Assembly: GCA_014607495.2 (NCBI GenBank)
Contig: CP053159.1
Location: 1,309,501-1,373,500 of the forward strand
Direction of reading: 5' to 3'
DNA length: 64,000 bases
Source: Carposina sasakii
Taxonomy: Eukaryota; Arthropoda; Insecta; Lepidoptera; Carposinidae
Below the pieces are notes generated by a model. That model did not search any database. It saw nothing but the letters and a program-made list of their open reading frames with translations, and had not been told where the DNA came from. How positions within the stretch are numbered: the first letter of the stretch is position 1; each line of letters starts with the position of its first letter. This document shows positions 9,278 to 21,161 of the stretch, piece after piece. The position numbers were made by a program, and so were the translations under genes.

Positions 9278-12200
9278 ATGAGTATTCATGAAGAAATTTT
9301 GTCATTTATAGATCTATTAGATTTGGACGAAGAATTAATCGATTCACGTTTAAATGTAATAATTAATAGAACTTCATGCACAGAAAAAAGTCTGAAAAAT
9401 GTAATCCACCTTCTAAAGTATAAGCAATTGATCAATTTACAAGAGGAATCTGAATGTGATAATTCAAAAGAATGTGACTTTGTGGCTAGACTGATCACAG
9501 ACTTGAACGACAACAACGTTGATTTGGTATGTTTAATCACTAATATTGTACTGAGACTAAACCCCAGCACCATAGTGAGTAAATCTGAGCATATTATACA
9601 ACAAATATTCAGTGGTATTGATGAGCTTACAACCTCCAATGGTAATGATGTTAACATCAAAGATAATAACAAGTATATTTTGAATTTTAAAATTATTGGC
9701 AGCATTCTAGATGCCAATTTAGCTACTGGTGAAAAACTAAACTTGCTGTTTGTGGAAACCCCTCTGGAAAATGTCCTGTTTTGCACTAATGAAAGGTTAA
9801 AAACATATTTTCTGACAAGTTTTGTGCCCAAAGTATTTAAAGGTATCATCGGTTACAATATTTTGGACCGTATATGGAATTCACTGAGAAATAATGTTGA
9901 TAACAGGCACATTGCTTTAAAAGTTTTAAGTTGTTTATCAGATTTTTACCTACCAACTGAATATGAAAATCTATCATCTGACTTAGTTTTGCAGAAAGAA
10001 TTCTGGACGATAGTTCTACATGGAATGTTATCCAATGACAGTACACTTTTAAAGTCATCAATATACCTATCTAAAAGGGCTATTGATGTTCTGATAAACA
10101 GCAAAATAAATATAAATTTAAAACTAGATGATGAACCATTGTTTTTTTGGAAGAGTGGTGAATCGAAGAAACTGAAGAATGACTGGGACAATTTTTTTAT
10201 ACTTATGGAGACTTTAGAAGAGAAACAGAGTAATATAGTGCTACCCTTCATTACAGTTGTTTGAGACTTTCAGTAATGTACCTACCTGCTGGCTCAACTG
10301 TGCATTTAACATTGCCCTGAAACATGACAACAATTGCATAAGACTTCAGTGCTTAGAATACCGGCTGCGGCTTAAAGTAAACAATAAAGATGAAGCTCTA
10401 ATCATTCTTGAAGCCTTGAATGATATTGTCTTTTATGAGTCAGAATATAATTCACTCAAAGATAAAGTGTTTGAGTTGTTACAGAATGGTGACAATTTGA
10501 AATATGTTTTAAGAGCTTTTCCATCTGTTAAATGGTCCCCTGTACCATTTTATCATTTAAGCACAATATTAGCTAAACTGCAAATGGAGGAGTTGCCTTT
10601 ACCCACAGAGGAAATAACAAATATTATCATGTGCATACTAAAAATACCTTGCAATATAATACAAATCAGAAAAATTATATATTATAATATTTCACTCTTA
10701 ATTTTTAACACTTGCAAAAAACTGGACTGGAGTAATTATGTTAATATTTATACTGCATTTGATAATGAATTCTTTGAAAAATATAATATAACTAATCCAT
10801 TATATCTATCAATAAAAGACAATTTAAAGAATAATGATACAGAAAATGAGTTTTTAAATAAAATTATGGAATCATACACATATATTGACTTGGGATTGTT
10901 GTATGTGGATACACAGAATAATGATAAATATAGAGATTTAATTAATGATTACATAAGCAAAGTACAGGACATAGTTAATAGACAATATGCTGATAAACTT
11001 GAAGTTTTCAATGAGGTAGTTTACATTTTACATGTGTATTTAAAAACACTTGACAAAGAAAGTTCGGAAAAAGGAATCATAAACATAATAATAGGTAGAG
11101 AAATAAAAACAATTGTAATGTACATTTTAAGTTTGTTAACAATAGAGACAGTTTTGTCTAAAGAAGATATTAATTTAATATTTAAAGGATTAGATGTGAT
11201 GTTTGATAAAAAAACTGATAATGATCACAAAGATTTAATGCTAAATCTATACAAAGCAGCTTTGTTCATTCTTAAAGATACCAACTCCAATATTGATAAA
11301 AGAGTTTTAAGTTTGCATATCATTGCTAATTTAAATAAGAACAAAGTATTATTAATGAATTCCAAACATGAGCTTATTGGTATAAAAGAAATTGTGGAAG
11401 TAGCCATAGAACTAAGTGGTCAAAAGAACAAAGGAAAAGAAAGTAAAGGTAAAATAAATAACATGTTCTATGAGAAAGCTGGCGAAATGATGTATGATTT
11501 GTTAAATACAGAAGAAAACATAGTGCATAATTTTCAAGATATTGTAAAATTTGTTAATACTTTACTAGATTGTGGTGGGTATGGGTGCTTAAAATGGACT
11601 CTAAAAATAATAATACACATTCTCCCAAAACTGCTTAATAGCAAAGAGAAATTTGACTTAGTAAAATTCATGAACAGGACCTGGAAAGAGATAGAAGAGT
11701 TGAAATCTAACAACCAGTATCCTGTTTGTATGAAGCAATTTGTCATCCTTCTCACTCACACAAGTGTTCTGGCAAGACCAGAGTTCAACAATATTGTATT
11801 ATCATACTGCAAGAAAGTTTTAGAGGATGGATTAATAAAGCCCACTTCACTATATCATTTAGTTACATCACTAAGAGATATTGATATTAATGTTAACAAT
11901 AGTGCAATCATATTTGCGTTAGCTGAAATCCTTTTATATGCACCAGTGCCAAGGAAAGATCAAAGGTAAAGGTATACATATAGGAATAGAAGTTGCACTA
12001 TAAGTGTGCGGCTCAATATTGTAGGTACTTGCTAAGCATGCATTCCAGGCAATATATGTCTCTCCTCTTCAAAGGGATGAGCTTCAGTATAGTGAAAACT
12101 TAGCCTATTAGTAAAATGTAAACTATAAGAGCCTATAAATTTACCACATTGAACATGGCGTTTTAGGTGCACCACACCTGGAATATGTAGGTAGATTCAC

Positions 12201-15200
12201 AAAATAACCATACTATAATTAAAAAATTATCCTGTTTTCCAGAATTGCTGACAATACCATTCTGAAAATATTAAAGGATCCGATCTATGGATGCACAACA
12301 GAGTGAGTATTTTTCTACTAGCTGTTTATGTGCATAAAGTTATGGTATGGTAACTTAGGTACAGAGGCGGCTCGTCCTAAAGACTGCTGGTGCAGTTCAC
12401 TTCCACCCATGAAGATTACACAAAGCAGTCTATATTTCTTTATACATATTTATATTTTTCTATATACCTATACTTATTTATACATGTAATTTTATTTCTA
12501 TTCTACTATGCCTATTTTCAGTCCCACATAGTAAAAAGTGAGCCTGCCGCCATCTAATAACAATACATTTTATTTCAGGGACGACATACACTTTCCATTC
12601 CAAATACAATACACAAATATCTTAATACTATCAAAATTACCGCCAGAAATATTAAACACACTAACTATACTAATTAAAGATAGAATAGCAGATGCATTTA
12701 AAAGCAAACAAAGGTATCATGGTAATTCCCAAATGCATAGAACTTTGTTGACTTCTATACAACATTTCCTATATGTTATCATATTGGGAATCAATAAATC
12801 TAGTGTGGATATGTTAAGTGCTTGGGTCATTGAGTTGCTTGGGAGATTGCCTCATCAGCCCAGTGTTAGATTGTGTTTGGAATGGTTTATTGCTCTCTAC
12901 TTTTATATCTCGGTAAGTAATCTATGTTTTTGATAACAAATTTTCACATTTATACCTTGGAAAAGTAAGAAAAGATAAGCTCCTTTATTGGCATTAGTTC
13001 CATTTGCAAAGTTTTAGCCCCCCTAGCATGACCACGCATCGTGGATATCGTATCGTCTCCTATACAAAATTCTACATGGCGGCTTTATTTATCGTAATTT
13101 TGACAGGCTAAATGTCGATAAATCGGTTTATCATATCGTGTTTCGCAGGTCATGCTTGGCTTGCTGTTCAGCTTTGTATAAATAAAACATATTTGTTTAA
13201 TTCCAGAAAATGAAATTGGACAGTAATATGCTCCAAATACTGCAGTCAAAGAATGTACCAATCACATCTCAATTCATCATCTTATATTGGATCTTAAAAC
13301 GCAAAATTTCCAAATCCTCTTTTTTCGTTGAAGAATTAGATTTCGTCATGAATTTCCTTCTCTCCCACACTATGGGACAAATGTTTAATACAAGACTTCA
13401 CGCCCAGTATTTAGCTAGCAAATTATTTAAAAATAACAGAAGAATATCTACCAAATATGAATATACAATAGACATTATAGAATCTACATTTGAAGAGAGT
13501 TCCAAAGACAAGAACTTTGTTAAGCTCAAAGAAGACTATTTTGTCAATGAATTTGACGTAGTTGCTAATTTGAATCCGCTATTTATTTATTATTTCTTGC
13601 CTAGATATTATGATATCGGTAGAAACGAAGATATAGACCAACAATACGTCAGAAGAGTCATAGACAAGATAGATTTAAGTGGAGAAACAAATGAATGTGA
13701 CAATGATTTTAGAAAAGAATGGAGATCATGTAGATTAAGTAATGATGATTTGGTATATAAAAGTTTACATAAAGATATAAATAAGAATAAGTTAGAAATA
13801 AGTGAACCGGTAGGAACTCTACAAAAGAAATATATACCCTGGAAGGATATGAGTGACATAGATACATATAAGGATTCTAAGAAGGTAATAAAATATAGTG
13901 TGATTCCCCATAAAGTGCACATAATGCGTAGGGTCAAAGTAAACCTTAATTGTTCGACGAAAAAAATAATGAAAAAAATCCCCCCCTCTTTTATTATTTT
14001 TTAGAGGCATTTTAATTTTTTTTGTCGAACTATGGTTCTGTTGCGAGAAAAAACACGATATCTCGAACACTAAAAGATCTATCGTGTTAAAAATGTGTGA
14101 ATTTCTAAGAAAATGCGATCATAATGACCTTAGTATACTGAATTTAGCAGATGTTTTAAATGACTTAGAAACATTATTATTATCTCTCTTAAAAGCTAAT
14201 GTAATGTAGAATAGCATACATCACTAAAAAGATGTTGTAAATAGGACATCATTTTGAGAAAAAATGCAAAAACCTAAAAAAAGACGCAAAAAATTGGATA
14301 TTTTCTAAATAATTAGAATTTTTTTATTACTTACACTTAATGTTTTATAATGAGATTTTGGTATTATCATCATCGCCTGGTCTTTATTATTAGGTACCAC
14401 TCAGTTTATTTTAACACGATAGATCCTTTAGTTTTCGAGTTATCGTGTTTTTTTTTCGCAATAGAATCATAGTTCGACAAAAAAATAAAATGCCTCTAAA
14501 AATAATAAATGAGGGGGTGATTTTTTTACAATACTTTTTTTTCGGTCGAACAATTAAGGTCTACTTTGACCCCACGCGATATGTGCACTGTATGGGGAAC
14601 CACACTGTATTAGTACTTTACTAGCTAGAATACATCAGCTGCATCTCCTTGCGTGCATGTCGTAAGAAACTTGGGCATCTTCTCAAACTTGTCACAGTAA
14701 TGCTGAGATCTCCTTTATGGTCCTGCAGTTCTGGCTACCCCGTTTCGGGAATGTGTCTCTATATGTATGTATTTTACTCAAAGAGAAGAGTTATATATAT
14801 ATTATAAAATTTTCTTTGTACTTAATGGTTTGCCGGAAGAAATCTCTTTTAGAGATAAGCTCGCCTTTGTACTATTTCTTTTACAACTTACTGTCTATGA
14901 TAAAAATTTATGTGTACAATAAAGAATACTAAGAGTTTGCCTAAAGTGGGATTTAATTAGCAAGTATTGAATAGTCCGAGTAAGATTAAGCTTTTTATAA
15001 CAGTATAGACTAAGGCTGCGTTTCCACTGAGGCGGAGCGGAGAGGCGCGGTGTTTAGCGGTGCATGAATTGACCAATCACCATGCTCGAAATCTCCGCTC
15101 CGCTTCAATGGAAACAGCACGAGCGGAGTGGAGCACAGCTGAACGGATATTCACATAAATACAGCGAGGCGATGCGGAGCGGAGGACAGCGGGGCGGAGG

Positions 15201-18200
15201 GTAGCTAGGTTGTGTAGTGGACGAACGGGGAGCCGAGCGGTGAGGTACCGACCAGGGTGCGGGGGTGGGTGTTATACGCCACGCCGCCGCTTGCTTTTTT
15301 CTTTTTAAATGACAACATGACGTATGTATGCTCTTTCTGAGAGATTGTAACTGACCGCAAAAATGCGCTATTCTAAAGGTGTGCTCCGCTCCACTCCACT
15401 TCAGTGGAAACACTCGCCACTTTTCACCGCTTCTCTCCGCCCAGCTCCGCCTCAATGGAAACACAGCCTAAAGGTCTCCACAAATATTTATTTATTTATT
15501 TTTAATATCTTAATGTTAATATCTTCTAATATTTTATTCCAGAAAGAAAGCGGCAGTGACCTGATAGTAGTGGCCTCTCTAATAGACAAACTCCCCAATT
15601 TGGGGGGAATGGCGCGGACTTGCGAAGTGTTTGGTGTGAAGACTTATGTCGTGGACAGCTTGAGGCATAGACAAGATAGACAGTTCCAAGGGTTGAGGTA
15701 AGCTACGAGGGGGCGTTTTTAAGTTCGCGGAATCGGGGGTAAGAAGGGGAAATAAAAATACAAGTTTATTTTTCCTTTTCAATATTTCTCCTGCAAAATC
15801 ATTTAGGTCTTTCAACTTATGTATACCCTAAAAAAAATGTTTTTTCTTTGTCTGCCGATTCTTCATCTTGAGAACTTCTGAAGTTCTTTTTTCATTTTTG
15901 GAACACTGCAAATACTATCGAATACAGGGAAGCCAACGCAACACGGCTCTTGTGCACAGGCGCGTTGCGTGCAGAAGGAGGACACCTTTGCTTCGCCCGC
16001 TCTAAGTGAGTAGTATTCTCCGGTTATGGAGACTTTATCTTTATAATCTATCAACAAGATTCATTCATGATTTTTCCCGCCGACTGCGAAGCATAGAATC
16101 GTTTGGGTGGGTTTCATCCCCAGTAACCCAATAGGTCTTCATACATTATAAACTCGGCACCCACCTTCACTGACTCGTGAATCATACTCCAACAATTTCT
16201 GTCTTCTTTAGTCTAGCATCTAAAAACTTTTTGAATTAAACCTCGATCGGCCGTCCTGGCCGAGGATCATAATCAAAAAGGGTATGCCACTATAAACCAT
16301 GGTTTTACCTGGGCAAGACTCCCCGTTAACGGATGACCTAATGGTTTGAAAGAAGGAACTTTATCTAAGCATGAGTTGTTTGATCGACGATAGTAATGGA
16401 CAAAACGTTCTATTTATACTAATAATGACTACTTAACCAGTTACAGTACCCTCATTTATTAATTACCTACCCATTCCGCGAATATAAAAATGCACCCTCG
16501 TACTACAAAGGGGGGATTCAAGCGTTGCCGATTCTGCCTGCAACACTGTTCACGGCTTATATTCATAAGCCGGGGTGTAGTTATACATTATAAACCTTCC
16601 TCGTGATCAGTCTATCCTAATCAAAATCCGTTCAATTTGAAAGATCCATTAGGGACGGACAGACAGCGGCAAGTCTTTGTCTTCCCCTTTCTGTCTCCAA
16701 CATTTACATAACAGATGTGGTAAATAACTAATTTTCATGTTAGGATTAAGAATGACAGAATCGACCACATTATCTGCAACATTTTTTAAAACCCTAACAT
16801 CTACAAAAGTACCCTTAAACATGTTATTTCCCCAGTGTGTCAGCAGAGCGTTGGGTGGACATGCAGGAAGTCCGGCCCGGAGCCCTGAAGGCCTATTTAT
16901 TCGCGATAAAGGATAGGGGTTACTCCATAGTGGCGGCTGAACAAACGTCCACCAGCGTCCCGTTACAGAAATTCCGGTTTCCAAAGAAAACTGTACTCAT
17001 GTTAGGGTATGTATATGAAGTGTACAAATTACACGCCCTCTTTTCACCAGTATCAAGTCACGTGGTTTGGAGTGAGCCTTGAAACATTCAAAATACATGT
17101 TTCATGCTCTTATGTGTCATGTCATGTGTGCGTGTATCATGCTTTTTTGTCTGCCTAATTAAAACAAGAGTGAACAAGAGACATGACATAATCTGATTGG
17201 TACGCACAATCCCATTTCTTAGGTCCTATAATCCTAAAGATTTTAGGTTCATAGTTTCGATAAGGGGGGGGGAATGCGTCTATTTTCTTGATAGAATAGC
17301 GTATGCCACACGATGCAGTTTTCCGGCCGTACGAATTAAGACAGCTCTTTTTAGGAAATAATTGTGTAAGCGACGGACGGACAGACACACGAGTGATCCT
17401 ATAAGGGTTCCGTTTTGTATTCAGACGTACGGAACCCTAAAAAGACACGTCCCTGTCTACCTAAAGCTTTTTATAATTCATGTGAAACACATTCGCTGCC
17501 GGCAGATTTTGTAAGGGTGCCGACATCAGCAAGCATAGCATGACTTGCGAAACACGATATGATAAACTGATTTGTCGACATTTAGCCTGTCAAAATACGA
17601 TAAATATAGCCGCGATGTTGAATTTTGTATAGAGACGATACGATGTCCACGATACGTGGTCATACTAGGGGGCCAAAGGGATAAGCACGAACCTCTCGAT
17701 GGTCGGTAACGCTATCGTCCATCCAACTGTCAAACACCTGTCAAATCACATAGATTTTGCTAGCGAGGCGCTAGAGTTACTCCGCGTAAAAAGGTTCGTG
17801 CTTACCCCACAGGTCAACGCCTAGTGCGAGACGCAAATAAGCGTGTCAGCGGCACATCTAGAAAGCCTAAAAGACGCAAATACGTAGTCGCCGGATGTGC
17901 ATCTGGGTTGAGAGCCCATTTTTCAAATAATTGCGAAACGAAATGAAACTTACAATTTTCTCTTGAAGTATGAAAATTAGTAAAACCTAAGGCAAAGATT
18001 CTTAAATTTCTTAAACTTGAAACAAAACTGTTATAGTTAAATAACTTGGGCCCTCAATCCTGACGCCTGCATAAAGTCGTATTGTCTAAATCTTAGAAAG
18101 TATGATTCCTGGGATAATAATCACTTTTGTTCGTATTTGAGGATTTAGTTAAGAATTTCCGAGACATTAAAGAAATTAAGATATACCCAAATCTTCAAAA

Positions 18201-18830
18201 TGCTAACAATACATTTTGATCTCTTTCTTCAGCGGTTTTGCTTGGGCTCTCAGTTCATGAATATCTGAACTGAGAGCCCAAGCAAAACCGCTATTTTCGG
18301 TATTATTACTTGAAGTTTGGGTTATAACTACAGTGCCGCACATTAGGAAGTTTACTTTCTGAATTTAACTAAATGGTCACGAATGCGTCCATTCATCTAA
18401 ATATCATACTTCAAGAGATAAATGGATATATATAATATGTATAGGAGATATAATATGTAGGGTGATAATGTTCGACGTAAGTAGGTACCTATAATACTCG
18501 TAAGTGTTCGTTTCGTGTTCTTGTTATTTGAAAAATGTGTGACAGATGTGTCGTGTGAATGCGAGTAAAAGTTCAGTACGGCACCGTTATCCTAGGATAG
18601 AAAAGCTAGATTGTCTCCTTGCATAGCATGTTTTACACATAATATAGCCTTTGTTTTTTGTTAAAGTTCAGTATAATTCCAGGCACGAAAAGGAAGGCAT
18701 TCCCTGCGACCTCCTGCCGCTAATGGATCACTGCGTGGAGGTTCCACAACAAGGCTTCGTCAGATCTCTCAATGTTCACGTCACAGCGGCCATCTTTGTT
18801 TGGGAGTACTCGCGTCAAAACATTTTATGA
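9278..18830 (+). CDS. TARBP1: TARBP1, SpoU-type tRNA (guanosine-2'-O)-methyltransferase
   Basis: Homologue of yeast Trm3 / human TARBP1, which 2'-O-methylates G18 of some tRNAs using S-adenosylmethionine. Exons by splice signals and matching phases: 9278-11965, 12243-12302, 12579-12912, 13207-13884, 15543-15697, 16836-17006, 18683-18830. The first 1,000 or so residues are helical repeat-like sequence. The C-terminal 160 residues are the SPOUT domain: [20 protein letters not shown] with the conserved Asn and Arg (motif 1), VLMLG|HEKEGIP (motif 2, split by the last intron), and [17 protein letters not shown] (motif 3). Total about 1,410 residues, against 1,621 in human. The start ATG at 9278 is the first in the frame and follows the end of family K. 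A one-base frameshift at about 10256-10262 breaks the first exon. A poly(A) signal AATAAA lies at 18878-18883. Confidence 0.93.
10250..10264 (+). other. TARBP1: Single-base frameshift inside TARBP1 exon 1
   Basis: The frame open from 9278 reaches a TGA at 10262-10264. The frame shifted by one base is open from before this point to 11969 and continues the protein without a gap (FIT.. / ..[13 protein letters not shown]). No GT...AG pair fits an intron here. A single extra or missing base in the gttgttt run explains it, so an assembly indel is likelier than a real null allele. Confidence 0.75.
11966..12578. repeat. TARBP1 introns 1-2 with family O fragment
   Basis: At 12358-12435 the words gaggcggctcgtcctaaaga and cttccacccatgaagatt match, inverted, the right end of the family O MITE at 50345-50413. 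The rest is AT-rich and featureless. Confidence 0.6.
13018..13160. mobile_element. Family A MITE, copy 1 (TARBP1 intron)
   Basis: About 143 bp between the inverted ends cctagcatgacc and ggtcatgcttgg. The inside contains cgtggatatcgtatcgtctc and cggtttatcatatcgtgttt, shared by all copies. It ends 46 bp before the acceptor at 13206. Confidence 0.8.
13895..14611. mobile_element. Family H, about 717-bp element with about 195-bp inverted ends
   Basis: Left (13895-14090) and right (14410-14611) arms are inverted copies. The outer termini are tagtgtgattccccat and the complement of atggggaaccacactg, flanked by TA on both sides, so a mariner-like TA target duplication is plausible. Both arms contain ttgttcgac(g)aaaaaa, agaggcat and aacacgata(t/g) blocks. 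It begins 10 bp after the splice donor at 13884/13885. No transposase ORF. Confidence 0.8.
14612..14936 (+). repeat. Probable LINE 3' end fragment
   Basis: Contains ggtttgccggaagaaatctc, agataagctcgcctttgta and a closing tgtgtacaataaagaata. The same close (gtgtacaataaagaataata) occurs at 45990-46010. The form (3' UTR-like with AATAAA) fits a retrotransposon 3' end; the family is not identified. Confidence 0.45.
15011..15471. mobile_element. Family L MITE, copy 1 (GC-rich, word-repeat interior)
   Basis: Inverted ends aggctgcgtttccactga and the complement of tcaatggaaacacagcct. The interior repeats variants of gcggagcgga and their complements about twenty times. Located in the intron before the SPOUT motif 1 exon. 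No gene. Confidence 0.75.
15698..16835. other. TARBP1 intron, no repeat family recognised
   Basis: Unique-looking AT-rich DNA. A cgactgcgaagcatagaatc stretch at 16081-16100 resembles the family J terminus only weakly. No coding or structural signal found. Confidence 0.35.
17365..17446 (+). repeat. Family K tail fragment
   Basis: gacggacggacagacac followed by tcctataagggttccgtttt and acggaaccctaaaaa matches the end of the family K array at 9130-9215. Confidence 0.7.
17533..17674. mobile_element. Family A MITE, copy 2 (TARBP1 intron)
   Basis: Ends tagcatgacttgcg and cgtggtcatactaggg; the interior has aacacgatatgataaactga and gagacgatacgat. About 142 bp, opposite orientation to copy 1. Confidence 0.8.
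17676..17808. mobile_element. Family Q mini-MITE
   Basis: A 130-bp unit with inverted ends gggataagcacgaacct and aggttcgtgcttacccc, directly abutting family A copy 2. A single copy is seen in the window. Confidence 0.65.
17953..18423. mobile_element. Foldback element with a perfect 27-bp hairpin
   Basis: Outer ends tctcttgaagtatga (17959-17973) and its complement (18401-18416) are inverted. Further in, tttagttaa/ttaactaaa and acccaaa/tttgggt blocks also pair, with about 135 bp extra in the left arm. At 18231-18257 and 18266-18292 lies an exact 27-bp inverted repeat around an 8-nt loop. It sits in the last TARBP1 intron. Confidence 0.7.
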
Positions 18831-18877
18831 GAGAAATAATGAAAATATAAACAATTTACATATAATTTTATATTTAC

Positions 18878-18916
18878 AATAAAGTAGGTGAATGTTTGTT
18901 AGTTAATTGTTTTATT
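18878..18916. terminator. Facing poly(A) signals of TARBP1 and AGK
   Basis: AATAAA on the plus strand at 18878-18883 follows the TARBP1 stop by 48 bp. TTTATT at 18911-18916 is AATAAA on the minus strand, 199 bp after the AGK stop. The two transcripts therefore probably end within, or overlap by, a few tens of bases. Confidence 0.6.
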
Positions 18917-19114
18917 TTACAGTTTGTGTCTATCGCGTAATAAATAAGCAATTGCTGACGTCACTCCTAATGATTCCTCTATGTACACATACGCGGATGT
19001 ATCGGCAGATGACACTTTCACAAATGTGTAAACATGATTGTCTATGGTTGGCAGTTAACCCATTTTTAAAGTACGAATATCACTGTATCTTTGACAGTTT
19101 AATTTTTATAAATT

Positions 19115-21161
19115 TTAATTCACAGTCAACTCCATATTAGGACTGCAGAAAAACTTAACAACTTTAGGTAATATAGTAATTTTGATTGGCTTAACATCAT
19201 ACTCCTCCTTATCAATTGAAATAACGGCTTCTGGTATTTCATTTGGTATCAATTCCACTGTTCTTGCAGGAATTATCTTTTCCTCACAATTCCCCTTCTT
19301 CAACCTCCTCCAACCCTCAGAAACGAACTCTAGATACGAATAACCATTTTTGCCAAGAACTATACCTAAACTTGGAGTATCACTTGGCAACTGGCTCTTA
19401 ATTCTAAAGTCACAAGTTTTAAAACAGAGCTCCTGTTGGCTCTTGCAATTCTGGATTCACTACATTAGTAGTTTCTGTACTCTGTTGGCTAGTTGGTACG
19501 AAGAATGCCCACTTTCTCTTAACCTCAGGTCTTTTCCTAATGCAGTTAGCACATCCAGGGCATGGAGGTGTGAACTTGACCACACCACTGCAATTCCATG
19601 TTAAGGAATTCTTGTAGCCATTGAAAATGAATGCTGCATAATCTCTAAGTGACCCATATATCCAGTACTTGTCTTTCCTGGCTAGGGTATCCCTAAAAGC
19701 ACCCCATTCTATGCTGGACATAGCATATATTGGTCTGTTAGCTATCTCATTTTCCTTTGGTATAGCCTCAATTTTAATTGCATCTTTCCAAACTGTGTTC
19801 CCCTTAATAATTGCCATGCAAGCCTCGATTAGCTGCTTGACCTTCTCAACCCCATTTCCGCCTGGGAACAAGGTGTTGCCAGTTGTGTTTGTCTGCCCTA
19901 ATGGTAGAATTCCTAATGGAAATTGATTGGCATCATCATTTCTTCTCAGTAAACCTGAAAATTGATAGGATACTTTAATATTATGTTCCAACTTTTGGAT
20001 GTATGTGAAGCAGTTGTGTTTATCCATAACAAGAGAAAATGAATTACTAGATTATTAGCCAAAAAGTGCATCAGAACATGACTCTTTGCTAGCTATTGAC
20101 ATGGGGTTTTATATACAGATTTTGTGTTGCTCCACCCTGCTTGCCCACAGCCAGACCTGTTCGAAATTTAAAATGTTTCAGAAGATTACATTTCTAAAGT
20201 ATATGTATAAAAATGTACCTGTTATAGTTTCAGATAGAGTTCCATCTCCTCCAGCAACTATTATAGCTTCCGTCCCTTTAAGTGTTTCCACAATTTCCTT
20301 AGCATTTCCCTCTGAGGTAGTTTGGATTACTTCTACCTGAAAATGCATTTAAATAATACATATAATAGAAGATAGACGAAAGCATTTAAGTCTTATTTAT
20401 AATGTTTTGTAAAAAGAATTAATAAATCATCTACATTTGCATCCTTCGCAAAATATCAATGTTATAAATAAGTACAGGCTTTCTGCATCATTATCATTTT
20501 CCTGCCCTGTTCACATTATTTAGGGTTGGCAAATATCCATCTTGCTTAAATACATTTCTTGCATCCTTCTTTACAGCCAGCATTCAGATTCCATACATTT
20601 CTTCATTGTTATTAATTAACCTCATCATCTTATTAAGTACCTACTTATTCCCAAAAGTGGCATATCCATCTCTCACACAGTCCAACCTATGTCCCTATTC
20701 CTTGTAGCCATCATTGTCACAGTAAAGTATACATAAAAGGCTTAAGTTACTTAAAATGAAGTATCTATTTAACATAGGTACCTGCAGTCCTGCTAAATGT
20801 AACAATGGTTCACAATATTTCTCATAATCTTGTTTAGCATTTCGTTTGTTGGCAACAGGATTTAATATTACAGTTATAACTGTAGGGTTCCTATCCATAG
20901 GAATAAGGGAGTCTCCATACAAGACTGCTTCCTTGCATGCTGCTTGCATCAGAATACTTATCCTGTAAAATGAACATATAGGTAGGTACGTTTAGACATT
21001 ATTTTAATGGTATAATTATTTACAAGATACGAATTTTATTTAACAACTTACTTATACTTTTCTACAGCTTTTGAGCCAGCATAATAAAGAACTGCGGCAC
21101 CGAATACAGATTTCTTCCAATTGTTTCTAATAGTTTTTGCAAATTTCGTAACTTTCTGCAT
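19115..21161 (-). CDS. AGK: AGK, mitochondrial acylglycerol kinase
   Basis: Lipid kinase of the diacylglycerol-kinase fold. Family members phosphorylate mono- and diacylglycerol, and human AGK is also part of the TIM22 carrier translocase. Exons: 21052-21161, 20782-20962, 20219-20336, 19115-19954, with matching phases. Exon 1 gives MQKVTKFAKTIRNNWKKS, a basic N-terminus followed by a hydrophobic stretch, fitting the mitochondrial anchor of the family. VTVILNPVANKRNA-like sequence opens the kinase domain, IIVAGGDGTLSE is the nucleotide-binding block, and GILPLGQTNTTGNTLFP follows. The end, VISIDKEEYDVKPIKITILP then KVVKFFCSP, matches the conserved C-terminus of AGK. A one-base frameshift at about 19453 splits the last exon. 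The poly(A) signal is on the minus strand at 18911-18916, facing TARBP1. Confidence 0.92.
19440..19460 (-). other. AGK: Single-base frameshift inside the last AGK exon
   Basis: On the minus strand the frame up to ..TTNVVN runs on into a stop 30 bp later. The +1 frame starting in the same place reads QNCKSQQELCFKTCDFRIKS and continues to the family-typical end. One extra C in the aatccag run at 19451-19454 accounts for it. No intron signals are present. Confidence 0.7.

Noticed and set aside
9286..9849. 187-residue minus-strand ORF opposite TARBP1 exon 1
   Set aside because: It is antisense to well-supported coding sequence and has no domain of its own.
18231..18292. microRNA precursor
   Set aside because: The stem is exact but only 27 bp, with an 8-nt loop inside a repeat. 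No miRNA can be claimed without small-RNA data, so it is reported as a foldback.
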